NCBI GenBank assembly: GCA_963770865.1
Contig: CAVYRD010000001.1
Span: 186,001 to 250,000, forward strand
From: Miltoncostaea sp963770865
GTDB lineage: Bacteria; Actinomycetota; Thermoleophilia; Miltoncostaeales; Miltoncostaeaceae
DNA length: 64,000 bases
Direction of reading: 5' to 3'
Shown: piece after piece, positions 39,637 through 48,319 of the stretch
How positions within the stretch are numbered: position 1 is the first letter of the stretch
How the letters are laid out: each line of letters begins with the position of its first letter
The notes under the pieces: generated by a model
Database searches by the model: none
What the model saw: the letters and a program-made list of their open reading frames with translations, nothing else
Told to the model about the DNA's origin: nothing
Made by a program: the position numbers and the translations under genes

Positions 39637-40791
39637 GTGCAGGACGTCCCGATCATCACCGAGCAGGCCCCCGCGCCCCCGCAGCCCGCGCCCCGAACGC
39701 TGGGCGAGATGGTCGACCGCGCGCCCTCGCGGGAGGTGCTCGTGCGCCCCCGCACGCTGCTGGTCGTGGCCGGGACGATCCTCGGCGTCGCGCTGACCGT
39801 CTGGGTGCTGCTCGAGGCCTGGCAGGTGATCACCTGGATCGTCATCGCGGTCGTGCTGTCCATCGCCCTGCAGCCGGCCGTGGACCTCCTCGAGCGCCGC
39901 GGCCTCGGCCCGGGGACGGCGGTGGCGGCGGTGTGCTTCGCCGCGCTCGTCGTGGTGGGGCTGATCGCCTGGGCGCTGATCCCGCCCCTGGTGCGCCAGA
40001 CGACCGAGCTCATCCAGGCGCTGCCCGACGCGCTCGACGACATCACCCGCGGACGCGGGCCGCTCGGCTTCCTCCAGAGCGAGTACGGGCTCGCGGACAA
40101 GGCGCGCGCATCGCTGGAGAACCGATCGGGCGACGGCGTGCTCGGGTTCACGTCGCCCGCCCTGGGCGTGCTGCGCGGCGTCATCACGGGCGTCCTCGGC
40201 ACGATCACGATCTTCTTCCTGATCGTGTTCCTGCTCCGGGAGGGTCGGGGCTGGGTCAACGCCGCGCTCGATCTCGCGCCGCCGGCCTCGCGGCCGCGCT
40301 GGGAACGCGTCCTCGCCGGCGTCACCCGCACGATCCGCGGCTACGTCACCGGCAACCTCGTCATCAGCCTGATCGCCGGCGTCGTCTGCTTCGTCACGCT
40401 GATGTCCGTCGGCGCCCCCTACGCCGTGCCGATCTCCGTGCTGGTCGCCGTGCTCGACCTCGTCCCGTTGATCGGCGCCACGCTCGGCACGGTCGTGGCC
40501 GCCGGCGCCGCCCTCGACCAGGGGGTCGTCCCGGCCCTCATCGTGCTCGGGGTGTTCATCGTCTACCAGCAGCTCGAGAACCACTTCCTCCAGCCGGTCG
40601 TCTACGGGCGCACGGTCCAGCTCTCGCCGCTGATGGTGCTGATCGCGGTGCTGATCGGCGGCCAGATCGCGGGGATCATCGGCGCGCTGCTCGCCATCCC
40701 GGTCGCGGGCTCGATCCAGGTCGTCGTGAAGGAGATGCTCGACGCCCGCCGCGAGCGCCTCGCCGCCCGCTGGGGCCCCGAGGGCGGCTGA
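39637..40791 (+). CDS. AI-2E family transporter (PerM-like)
   Basis: 384 aa from GTG 39637 with about eight transmembrane helices (LLVVAGTILGVALTVWVLLEA, WIVIAVVLSIALQPAVDLL, TIFFLIVFLL, ISLIAGVVCFVTLM, ALIVLGVFIVYQQLENHF). YQQLENHFLQPVVYGRTVQLSPL is the hallmark loop of the PF01594 family. Members have been linked to autoinducer-2 export or Na+/H+ antiport; the substrate here is undetermined. It follows the sigma gene by 50 bp. Confidence 0.92.
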   Translation: MQDVPIITEQAPAPPQPAPRTLGEMVDRAPSREVLVRPRTLLVVAGTILGVALTVWVLLEAWQVITWIVIAVVLSIALQPAVDLLERRGLGPGTAVAAVCFAALVVVGLIAWALIPPLVRQTTELIQALPDALDDITRGRGPLGFLQSEYGLADKARASLENRSGDGVLGFTSPALGVLRGVITGVLGTITIFFLIVFLLREGRGWVNAALDLAPPASRPRWERVLAGVTRTIRGYVTGNLVISLIAGVVCFVTLMSVGAPYAVPISVLVAVLDLVPLIGATLGTVVAAGAALDQGVVPALIVLGVFIVYQQLENHFLQPVVYGRTVQLSPLMVLIAVLIGGQIAGIIGALLAIPVAGSIQVVVKEMLDARRERLAARWGPEGG

Positions 40792-40861
40792 TCCGGCGGT
40801 TTGCCCGGGCCGGCGGCCGGGCAGCCTGGGCGCACACACCGCACAGGGAGGCAGCGCCGAC

Positions 40862-41680
40862 ATGACCACCCGGACCGTGGCCGGTCAGGCAGAGGCACAG
40901 ACGAACCGCACGTGGTTCCGCGCCATGGCGCGCGCGGGCATGGCGGCCCGCGGGGTCATCTTCCTCATCATCGGCCTTCTGGCGATCCAGGTCGCCACCG
41001 ACAACGGCGGCGACACGACCGACCAGAAGGGCGCGCTGGCCAACGTCGCGGCGAAGCCCTTCGGCGAGGGCGTGCTGGTCGCCCTCGCGATCGGCCTCGC
41101 CGCGTACTCGCTCTGGCGCCTCGCCCAGGGCTTCCTCGACACCGACGACAAGGGCGACGACGGCAAGGGCTGGGCGGTGCGCGCCTCCAAGGTCGGCAGC
41201 GGCGTCGCCTACGGCATCCTCTTCTTCTCCGCCCTCTCGATCCTGATGGGCTCGGGCGGCGGCGGGTCGGGCTCCCGCTCCGAGAAGCAGACGACGGCGG
41301 GCGTCCTCGGCTGGCCCGGCGGCCAGGCCTGGGTGCTGCTGGTGGCCGCCGCGATCGCGGGCGTCGCGGTCTGGAACCTCTACCGCGGCCTCTCCCAGAA
41401 GTTCATGAAGCGCCTGCACCCGCCCCAGGGCATGCGCCCGGCCGTCAAGACGGTCGGCGTGGTGGGCATGACGGCCCGCGCGGTGGTCTTCGGCCTGATC
41501 GCGGCCTTCCTCGCCAAGGCGGCGATCGAGTACGACCCCAAGGAGGCCGTCGGCCTCGACGGCGCGCTCGCCCGCCTCGCCCGCGAGGCCTACGGGCCGG
41601 TGCTGCTGTTCCTGGTGGCCGCGGGACTGGTGGCGTTCGCGCTCTACTGCTTCGCCGAGGCGCGCTATCGCGAGGTCTGA
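40862..41680 (+). CDS. DUF1206 six-helix membrane protein
   Basis: 272 aa. Three repeats of a two-helix unit with the marker GxAARGVIFLIIG (ARAGMAARGVIFLIIGLLAI; VGMTARAVVFGLIAAFLA) and YSLWRLAQGF define DUF1206, an actinobacterial/cyanobacterial membrane family of unknown role. Six helices are predicted. It is probably transcribed with the next PAP2 gene 28 bp downstream. Confidence 0.9.
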   Translation: MTTRTVAGQAEAQTNRTWFRAMARAGMAARGVIFLIIGLLAIQVATDNGGDTTDQKGALANVAAKPFGEGVLVALAIGLAAYSLWRLAQGFLDTDDKGDDGKGWAVRASKVGSGVAYGILFFSALSILMGSGGGGSGSRSEKQTTAGVLGWPGGQAWVLLVAAAIAGVAVWNLYRGLSQKFMKRLHPPQGMRPAVKTVGVVGMTARAVVFGLIAAFLAKAAIEYDPKEAVGLDGALARLAREAYGPVLLFLVAAGLVAFALYCFAEARYREV

Positions 41681-41708
41681 CGGGCGCCTGCGGCCGGGGC
41701 GACGCGGC

Positions 41709-42437
41709 ATGCTCGCCGCCGCCGCGGCCGCCTGCCTGTCCGGGGCGCTCGCGCTCGCCGTCTGGGTCGGGACGGCCGCACGGGCCCCGGAGGTTGACCG
41801 CGCCACCGCGCGCGCGGTGCACGCCAACCGCATCGACGACCTCGACCCGTTCTGGCGCGGCCTCGCGCTGGCCGGCGGCTCGGCCGCCCTCGGCGTCGTC
41901 GTGGTCGGGAGCTGCGTCTTCGCGTGGCGCCGCGGCGGGCCCCGCTGGCTGGCCTTCCTGCTCGGCTCCTACATCGGCGCCGAGGCGGCCTTCTGGGCGA
42001 TGAAGGCCGCCGTCGACCGGCCGCGGCCGCCGGAGTCGCTGCGCCTCGTGACGGTGGGCAGCGCGAGCTACCCCAGCGGCCACACGGCGATCGCCACCGC
42101 GGTGGCCGCCTCGATGATCGTCGCCGCCTGGCGCAGCCGGCGCATCGCACTGCGCCACGGCGCCGTCGCCCTCCTGGTGGCGCTGCCGGTCGTCGTGGGC
42201 CTGAGCCGGCTGGCCCTGGGGGTCCACTGGCTGACCGACGTGATCGGCGGCGCCCTGCTGGGGCTCGGCTGGGTCCTGCTGCTGACGGCGCTGCTGGTGC
42301 CGGCGCGCGAGCGCGGGACCGCGGGGGCGCGGTACGGTGACGCCACCGGGCGCCCCCGGGCGCCGTATCGAGAGGAGCGCTCATGGGACAGCCGGTCGTC
42401 CACTTCGAGATCACCGGGCGGGACGGGGACTCGCTGA
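41709..42437 (+). CDS. PAP2-family membrane phosphatase
   Basis: 242 aa, multi-pass. The three catalytic blocks are present: KAAVDRPRP, SASYPSGHTA and SRLALGVHWLTDV, with the phosphohistidine in the third. Substrates in the family include phosphatidic acid and undecaprenyl diphosphate. The C-terminal approximately 30 residues overlap the next gene by 55 bp and look non-native (GTAGARYGDATGRPRAPY), so the true end may be earlier, hidden by a frame error. Confidence 0.88.
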   Translation: MLAAAAAACLSGALALAVWVGTAARAPEVDRATARAVHANRIDDLDPFWRGLALAGGSAALGVVVVGSCVFAWRRGGPRWLAFLLGSYIGAEAAFWAMKAAVDRPRPPESLRLVTVGSASYPSGHTAIATAVAASMIVAAWRSRRIALRHGAVALLVALPVVVGLSRLALGVHWLTDVIGGALLGLGWVLLLTALLVPARERGTAGARYGDATGRPRAPYREERSWDSRSSTSRSPGGTGTR

Positions 42438-42748
42438 AGGCCTACTACGCCGATCTCTTCGGCTGGAGGATCGACTCCTCCAACCCCATTGGATACGGGA
42501 TCGTCGATCGCGCGGAGAACCTCACAGACGACGGCGTCGGCATCGGCGGCGGCGTGTCACAGGGGCCGGAGGGCTACCCCGGACACGTCACGGTCTACGT
42601 GCAGGTGCCGGACGTCGAGGCGTCGCTGCAGAGGGCCGAGAGCCTCGGCGGGACGCGCATGATGGGCCCCGAGAAGGTGATGGAGGGCGTCGAGATCGGC
42701 CTCTTCACCGACCCCGAGGGCCACGTGATCGGCGTCATCAAGGGCTGA
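42383..42748 (+). CDS. VOC (glyoxalase-fold) family protein
   Basis: 121 aa from ATG 42383 with GAGAGGAG upstream. VVHFEITGRDGDSLKAYYADLFGW and TVYVQVPDVEASLQRAESLGG with DPEGHVIGVIKG are the two beta-alpha-beta-beta-beta units of the vicinal oxygen chelate fold, of the type found in small stress or antibiotic-related proteins. No complete metal triad is obvious. A terminator follows. Confidence 0.9.
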   Translation: MGQPVVHFEITGRDGDSLKAYYADLFGWRIDSSNPIGYGIVDRAENLTDDGVGIGGGVSQGPEGYPGHVTVYVQVPDVEASLQRAESLGGTRMMGPEKVMEGVEIGLFTDPEGHVIGVIKG

Positions 42749-42757
42749 CGCGGTTCG

Positions 42758-42784
42758 GGGAGGGGGAGCAGGCCTCCCCCTCCC
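42758..42784. terminator. Bidirectional terminator between VOC gene and serC
   Basis: GGGAGGGGGAG (42758-42768), 5-nt loop, CTCCCCCTCCC (42774-42784): an 11-bp stem in the gap between convergent genes. Confidence 0.72.
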
Positions 42785-42791
42785 GGGTAAC

Positions 42792-43919
42792 TCAGGCGGT
42801 CGTGGCCTCCGCGAAGGCCCAGTCCAGCCACGGCGTGAGGGCCTCGACGTCGCTCGCCTCGACCGTCGCGCCGCACCAGATGCGCAGCCCGGGCGGCGCG
42901 TCGCGGTAGGAGCCGATGTCCACCGCCACGCCCTCGGCGGCGAGCATCTTCACCATCGCCTTCGGCACGGCCTCGTCGGCGTCGAGCACCAGGCAGACCG
43001 ACGTGTTGGAGCGCGTGCCGGGCACGAGCGCCAGGTTCCGCACCCACGGGGTCCGCTCCACCCAGGCGTCGAGCGCGGCCGCGTTGGCGTCGGCCCGCGC
43101 CCGCAGGCCGGCCAGGCCGCCGACGCCCTCGGCCCACTCCAGGGCGGCGATGCAGTCCTCCACGCAGAGCATCGACGGCGTGTTGATCGTCTCGCCCTCG
43201 AAGATGCCGCTGATCAGCTTGCCGCCTTTGGTGAGGCGGAAGACCTTCGGCATCGGCCAGGCAGGCGTGTGCGACTCGACCCGCTCCACGGCGCGCGGGC
43301 CGAGGATCAGGACGCCGTGGGCGCCCTCGCCGCCCAGCACCTTCTGCCAGGAGAACGTGACGACGTCGAGCTTGGCGAAGTCGAGGTCCTGGGCGAAGAC
43401 GGCCGACGTGGCGTCGCAGATCACGAGACCCTCGCGGTCGTCCGGGATCCAGCGCGCGTCCGGCACGCGCACGCCCGAGGTGGTGCCGTTCCAGGCGAAG
43501 ACGACGTCCGAGGCGAAGTCCACCGACGACAGGTCGGGCAGCTCCCCGTAGGGCGCGCGCAGGGTGCGCACGCCGTCGAGGGCGAGCTGCTTGACGATGT
43601 CGGTGACCCACCCCTCGCCGAAGCTCTCCCACGCCAGCACGTTGACGGGGCGGGGTCCGAGCAGCGACCAGAGCGCCATCTCCACGGCGCCGGTGTCGGA
43701 GCCGGGGACGATGCCGATCAGGTGCCCCTCGGGCACCTCCAGCACCGAGCGGGTGAGCGCGATGGAGCGCTTGAGGCGGGCCTTGCCCTCCGCGGAGCGG
43801 TGGGAGCGGCCCACCAGGGCCGACGCCAGGACGTCCGGCGACCAGCCGGGGAACTTGGCGCAGGGGCCGGATGAGAAGTGCGGCGTGGCCGGGCGTGCCG
43901 GCGGCTTGGCGTGAGGCGT
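42792..43919 (-). CDS. serC: Phosphoserine aminotransferase, start codon unclear
   Basis: About 375 aa of the alphaproteobacterial-type SerC: PATPHFSSGPCAKFPGWSPD at the N-terminus, GRSHRSAEGKARLK, PGSDTGAVEMALWSLLG and FSWQKVLGGEGAHGVL, with the PLP lysine in SWQK. It transfers the amino group from glutamate to 3-phosphohydroxypyruvate in serine synthesis. The conserved N-terminus extends to 43919, where the in-frame codon is ACG just after GAGGGGG; no ATG, GTG or TTG is available in frame before 43820, so either a T-to-C error or an atypical start is present. Confidence 0.88.
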   Translation of the reverse strand, partial: TPHAKPPARPATPHFSSGPCAKFPGWSPDVLASALVGRSHRSAEGKARLKRSIALTRSVLEVPEGHLIGIVPGSDTGAVEMALWSLLGPRPVNVLAWESFGEGWVTDIVKQLALDGVRTLRAPYGELPDLSSVDFASDVVFAWNGTTSGVRVPDARWIPDDREGLVICDATSAVFAQDLDFAKLDVVTFSWQKVLGGEGAHGVLILGPRAVERVESHTPAWPMPKVFRLTKGGKLISGIFEGETINTPSMLCVEDCIAALEWAEGVGGLAGLRARADANAAALDAWVERTPWVRNLALVPGTRSNTSVCLVLDADEAVPKAMVKMLAAEGVAVDIGSYRDAPPGLRIWCGATVEASDVEALTPWLDWAFAEATTA

Positions 43920-43976
43920 CGTTCCCCCTCGTTCGTGTCGTTCGGAAAGGCGCGCGGGCCCGGGGCCCGGGAGCGG

Positions 43977-44879
43977 TCAGCCCCGTCGGCGCATGACCTG
44001 CTTCGAGACCCAGCGGACCCACTCGGCGAGGCCCGGGTCGTCGCCGACCGCGCCGACGGCGAAAACCTCGAGACCCGGGCAGCGGGCGCGGACCGCGGCG
44101 ACGGCCTCGGCCAGCTCCGCCTCCGAGAGCCCCTCGGCGTGCGTCGCGACGACGGCCTGGGCGTCGGCGAGCTGGTCCGGGCGCAGCTCGCCCAGGCCGG
44201 CCACCGGGACGACCGCCACCTGCACGTCCTCGCCGATGCCGTGGGCCAGGTCGAGCTCGCCGTCGCGGTCCTCCACCAGGATCAGCTCGGAGTCGGCGAG
44301 CCGGCTCACCACCCGGTCCAGACCGGAGCGCCAGTGGGCGGACGGCTCCACGACCTGGGGCGCCGCGGCGGCGTCGGCCGCCGGCGCCTCGCCCTCCTCG
44401 GCCGCGTTGGCCTGGACCACCACGGCGTCGAACCGGCCGAGCTGGGCCAGCGAGCGCATGATCAGGGTCGTCTTGCCAGCCCCGTTGCGGCCCGCGATGC
44501 GGACGACCGTGGGGCGCGGATGGCGGCGGCCGATGCCGCGGCCGATGGCCGTGCGCACGATGCCGAGCACGTCCGAGCGGGTGATGACGCCCACCGGCAG
44601 GCCGGCGTCGCGCACCAGCACCACCTCGGCGTCGCCCATCAGCGCGCGCATGCCGGCGTCGGCGTCGGCGTCCGAGGCCACCTCGCGCACGCGCTCGGGC
44701 CCGAGCATCAGCATCTGGCCGTCGTCGGTCGCGACCCAGACGCCCAGGAGCATCCCCTCCTCGACCACCGGCAGGTGGTGGATGTCCGCGTCGCGCATGA
44801 GCTCGAGCAGCCCGTCCCGCTCGCGGTCCGCGGCCGACACCAGGATCGGGTGCCGCGTCATGACGTCCCTGGCCTTCAC
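43977..44879 (-). CDS. CBS-domain pair fused to HypB/UreG-like P-loop NTPase
   Basis: 300 aa from GTG 44879, overlapping the UspA stop (GTGA). Residues 1-112 are two CBS motifs (VKARDVMTRHPILVSAADRE; GLPVGVITRSDVLGIV). Residues about 123-300 form a P-loop domain with Walker A GRNGAGKTT (130-138), LILVEDRDGELD and ADAQAVVATHAEG. This order resembles SIMIBI metallochaperone GTPases (HypB, UreG), but the expected NKxD guanine motif reads THAE. It might couple adenylate sensing to a nucleotide switch. I know no named family with this architecture. Confidence 0.75.
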   Translation of the reverse strand: MKARDVMTRHPILVSAADRERDGLLELMRDADIHHLPVVEEGMLLGVWVATDDGQMLMLGPERVREVASDADADAGMRALMGDAEVVLVRDAGLPVGVITRSDVLGIVRTAIGRGIGRRHPRPTVVRIAGRNGAGKTTLIMRSLAQLGRFDAVVVQANAAEEGEAPAADAAAAPQVVEPSAHWRSGLDRVVSRLADSELILVEDRDGELDLAHGIGEDVQVAVVPVAGLGELRPDQLADAQAVVATHAEGLSEAELAEAVAAVRARCPGLEVFAVGAVGDDPGLAEWVRWVSKQVMRRRG

Positions 44880-45349
44880 GAGACCGCCTCCGATGTCGCC
44901 GTCCGTCCCGCCCTGCCGTCCCCCGCATTCTGCCGCACCACGAGCACCGGGCACGGGGCGTGGTCGACCAGGTGGCGGGCCACGCTGCCGAGCACGACCG
45001 ATCCGATCGCGCCGTGGTGGCGCGCGCAGACCAGCAGGTCCACCCCGGCCTCTGCGGCCCAGCGGCAGATCTCGGGCCCCGCCTGGCCCTCCAGGAACAC
45101 CGCCTCCGCGCCGGGCACGCCCGCCGCGAGGTCGGTCAGCCAGACCCGCTCGGCCGAGTTGATGTCGCGCGGCGACGGGACCTCGGCCCCGTTGACCGTC
45201 TCCATGATCAGCGGGTGGGGCGCCACGTGGACGATGCTGAGCGTCGTCTCGCCGGGCGCCCAGAGATCCCGCGCGTGGGCGATCGCCACCTCGGCGGCAG
45301 ACGTGCCGTTGACGCAGCAGCCCACGTGGAGGAAGGGCGTCCTAGTCAT
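44876..45349 (-). CDS. Universal stress protein (UspA family)
   Basis: 157 aa from ATG 45349. Begins FLHVGCCVNGTSAAEVAIAHARDL and ends VVLGSVARHLVDHAPCPVLVVRQ, where GSVARHLVDHAPCPVLVV is the ATP-binding Usp signature (G-x9-G(S/T) region partly changed). The middle VDLLVCARHHG is standard. It is the first of three related Usp genes in the block and shares the unusual GCC(V/I) start with the others. It is coupled to the CBS-NTPase gene and divergent from the next Usp gene across 189 bp. Confidence 0.9.
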   Translation of the reverse strand: MTRTPFLHVGCCVNGTSAAEVAIAHARDLWAPGETTLSIVHVAPHPLIMETVNGAEVPSPRDINSAERVWLTDLAAGVPGAEAVFLEGQAGPEICRWAAEAGVDLLVCARHHGAIGSVVLGSVARHLVDHAPCPVLVVRQNAGDGRAGRTATSEAVS

Positions 45350-45538
45350 GGCCCGCAGCGTAGCGCCGCGCGCCGGCCGGTCCGTCGGGCCGCGCCCCGG
45401 CAGGGATCGCAGGTTCCCCGCGCCGCGCTTCGGCAAGTCCGCACCGCGCGTCGCAGCCGCCACCGATGCGCCCCGCCCCGGGCGGGCCGACGATCGTGAC
45501 GACGCGTCGCACAGATGCGCGAGCACCGGAGAAACCTC

Positions 45539-46009
45539 ATGGACGGGCCCTACAGAAGGATCGCGTGCTGCGTCGATCGCGACCCGATGGCGCTGCGGGT
45601 GATCGAAGAGGCGCGCGCCCTGGCGGGCGGCGAGCCGTTCCGCGTGATCCACGTCGTCGCCCCGCCCCACACGTTGGTGAGCGGGCCCTTCGCCTACGTG
45701 GCGCCGATCGTCGAGTTGCGCGGCGAGGCCGAGGCCTGGCTCACGGACCTGGTGGCCGACGTGCCGCAGGCCGAGCCCGTCCTGCTCGAGGGCTCGCCGG
45801 CGCGGGAGCTCTGCCAGTGGGCCCGCAAGACCCGGACGGACCTGATCGTGGCGGCCGCGTACCGCAGCCGCATGGAGCGCGCGATGCTCGGTGGCTTCGC
45901 CGCGCACATCGCCTACCACGCGCCCTGCTCGGTCCTGCTCGTCCACCAAGCCGCCGCTCCGGCGGAGAACGGCGCGGCCGCGGGGGAGGCCGCGACGACC
46001 GCCGGCTAA
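45539..46009 (+). CDS. Universal stress protein (UspA family)
   Basis: 156 aa from ATG 45539, with GGAG upstream, in preference to an upstream in-frame ATG at 45515. It starts YRRIACCVDRDPMALRVIEEA and ends MLGGFAAHIAYHAPCSVLLVHQ, parallel to the Usp at 44876-45349. It has an acidic LLEGSPARELCQWARKTRTDLIV middle. Probably nucleotide-binding and induced under stress; convergent with the phosphotransferase-kinase fusion. Confidence 0.9.
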   Translation: MDGPYRRIACCVDRDPMALRVIEEARALAGGEPFRVIHVVAPPHTLVSGPFAYVAPIVELRGEAEAWLTDLVADVPQAEPVLLEGSPARELCQWARKTRTDLIVAAAYRSRMERAMLGGFAAHIAYHAPCSVLLVHQAAAPAENGAAAGEAATTAG

Positions 46010-46023
46010 GCCGGCCCGGTCCC

Positions 46024-47485
46024 CTACACCGGGCCGGCCAGTCGCCGGGCCTCGTCCTCCACGAGGCCCGGCGGCGCGGCGGTCTCGAGCGCCGCCGCCT
46101 CCGGCCAGGGCGCGAAGTCGGCCGCCAGCCGCCGTGCGATGCGCGGCGTGGCGTCGGACGATCCCCCGCCGGCCGCGCGCCGGCGCTCGATGCGCGCCTC
46201 GGCCTCATCGGCCGGAAGGACGCAGCGGATCTCGACCACGCGGGCCCCCATCTCGGCGGCCGCCGCGCGCGCGGCCGCGCGCCGCTCCGCCGCGCCCCAC
46301 GAGGCGTCGAGGACGACGCACCCGCCCATCGCCAGGCGCTCGGCCGCCGCCTCCAGCATCGCCGCGTAGACGCGGTCGGAGACCCCCGGCGCGTAGATGC
46401 CCGACTCGAAGTCGAACGGGCGGCGCCGGTGCGCGCGGCATGCCGGCGAGGTCCTTGCGCGTCTCGTCCGAGGAGATGACCGACCAGCCGGCGGCCGCGC
46501 CGATGGCCCGCGCCACCGTCGTCTTGCCGGTGCCGGGCGCGCCGCCCACCAGCACCAGCCGCACCTGGGCGCGCTCCAGGTGGTCGAGCGCGAGCGCGTG
46601 GAGCGACCGCGCCTGGGCGCCGGCGTCCGGGTCGCCCTGCCCCGAGCGCAGCGCCGCGACCTTGGAGCGCACGTGCGCCCGGTAGGCGACGTAGCAGTGG
46701 GCGAGCGAGGCCGGGTGGTCCTCGCCGAGCTCCGCGCCCCAGCGCTCCAGCAGCAGCCGCGCGAGGTCCGGGCGCCCGTGCGCCTCGAGGTCCATCGCGA
46801 GGAAGGCGATGTCGCCGAGGACGTCGCCGAAGCGCAGCCGGTCGTCGAAGGCCAGGCAGTCGAGCACCCGCGGGCCGTCGTCGAGGAGGAAGACGTCGTC
46901 GGCCAGGAGGTCGCCGTGGCCGTCGCGCACGCGCCCGTCGGCCATCCGCCGCGCGAGCAGGCGACCGCGCCCGCGCAGGTAGGCCCGCGCCAGCCCGCGC
47001 ACGCGCTCCAGCGAGGCGCGCTCCACGACCGGCGGATCGAGCTCCTCCATCTGGTCGAGGCCCTCCTCCCACAGGCCGAGCACCGTGGCGAGGCTCCCGG
47101 CCTCGGCGATCCGGTCCGACGTGGGCGCCTCGCGGTGGAAGCCGGCCACCGCGCGGGCCACCCGGTCCACGAGCTCCGGCGCGCGCGGGTCGCGCAGCAG
47201 GGCCGACAGGCGCCGCTCGCCCGGCATGCGGCGCATGGCGATCAGATGGTCGCACGGTGCGCCGTCCTCGCCGGTCACGTCGAGCACGCCGAGGTAGACG
47301 TCGGGCGCGAAGCGGCGGTTGACCTCGGTCTCGCGCCGGCACGCGCGCAGGCGGTCCTCCCGGCGGCGGTGGTCGAGGAATGCCATGCGGACCGGCTTCA
47401 GCAGCTTGTAGGCGCGATCGCCGACCATGGCGATCACCGAGATGTGCGTCTCGACGATCTCGGCGGGCGCCTGCGGCCCGGACAT
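46024..47485 (-). CDS. Phosphotransferase-AAA kinase fusion (Rv2004c-like), frame-broken
   Basis: About 486 aa from ATG 47485. Residues 1-310 resemble an aminoglycoside-phosphotransferase-like domain (AYKLLKPVRMAFLDH; DGHGDLLADDVFLLDDG with the catalytic HGDL; CLAFDDRLRFGDVLGDIAFL). The remainder is a P-loop kinase (LVGGAPGTGKTTVARAIG) like gluconate/shikimate kinases. A break near 46440 divides the kinase domain, after which FDFESGIYAPGVSDRVYAAML continues in another frame. This fusion matches Rv2004c, a member of the mycobacterial DosR regulon. Substrate unknown. Confidence 0.82.
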
Positions 47486-47686
47486 CAGGTGGACCCCCCG
47501 CGCGGACGACTCGGGGCATGCTCGCGCGGCGGCGCGGCACCGTCATCCGTGCGCGCGACCGCCGGGGCTGCGGGTTTCCCGCCGCCGGATCCGCGTGGGT
47601 TCCGATTCGGTCCCGGCGGCCCTGCGCGAGCCTGTCGTCGACCCGTTCGACCGAGGCGGGCAGGAACGGAGGGAGGGAGGTCCGAG

Positions 47687-48319
47687 ATGGCCGATCGCGT
47701 CGGCGACGTCATGAGCGTCCCCATCGTGAGCTGCCAGGCCGACGTGCCGCTCGCCGAGGTGGCGGAGTTGATGGCGCGCCACCGCATCCACGCGGTGGTC
47801 GTGGTCGGCGACGCCGAGGACGACGCGCGCGGCTGGCGCGTGATCTCCGAGGCCGATCTGGTGCGCGCGGTGGCCTTCGACCAGCGCGAGGCCGGCGCGG
47901 GCAGCATCGCCGCGACCCCCCTCGTGACGATCGGGCGGCGCAAGCCGCTCGCGGAGGCCGCGCTGCGGATGTGCGAGCACGAGACCACCCACCTGGTGGT
48001 CGTCGAGGGCGGCCACCCCGTCGGGATCGTCTCCGCGCTCGACGTGGCCGCGAGCCTCGTCGCGCCGGAGGCCGCCCCGGCGGCGCCGGCCGCGCCGGAG
48101 CCCGAGCGGGCGCCCGAGGGGGCCCTTACCGGCGGCCCCGGCGACCGGCTGGTCATCCGCGGCCACCACCTCGGGGAGCTCGAGCGCGACGCCGAGATCC
48201 TGGAGGCGCGCGGGCCCGGTGGCAGCGCCCCGTTCCTGGTTAGGTGGGAGGACACAGGCCACACGACGCTGCTGTACCCCGGCTCCGACGCCCGGGTGCA
48301 GCACCTGCGCACCGCCTAG
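47687..48319 (+). CDS. CBS-domain protein fused to DUF1918
   Basis: 210 aa from ATG 47687 with GGAGGGAGG upstream. Two CBS motifs (GDVMSVPIVSCQADVPLAEV; HLVVVEGGHPVGIVSALDV) cover residues 1-128; an Ala/Pro linker leads to a DUF1918 domain (GDRLVIRGHHLGELERDAEILE... PFLVRWEDTGHTTLLYPGSDA). DUF1918 is a small SH3-like actinobacterial domain usually on its own. The fusion likely links nucleotide sensing to an unknown effector. The stop codon lies in the CTAG used by the adjoining IS481 element. Confidence 0.85.
   Translation: MADRVGDVMSVPIVSCQADVPLAEVAELMARHRIHAVVVVGDAEDDARGWRVISEADLVRAVAFDQREAGAGSIAATPLVTIGRRKPLAEAALRMCEHETTHLVVVEGGHPVGIVSALDVAASLVAPEAAPAAPAAPEPERAPEGALTGGPGDRLVIRGHHLGELERDAEILEARGPGGSAPFLVRWEDTGHTTLLYPGSDARVQHLRTA

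Noticed and set aside
42595..44928. 777-codon minus-strand frame spanning serC and the CBS-NTPase gene
   Set aside because: It crosses two real genes in a different frame and shows only low-complexity composition.
47597..47614. Palindrome-like GGGTTCCGATTCGGTCCC as a DevR box before the CBS-DUF1918 gene
   Set aside because: Arms match only in part, the centre differs from the known DosR consensus, and no second copy was found near the other Usp genes.
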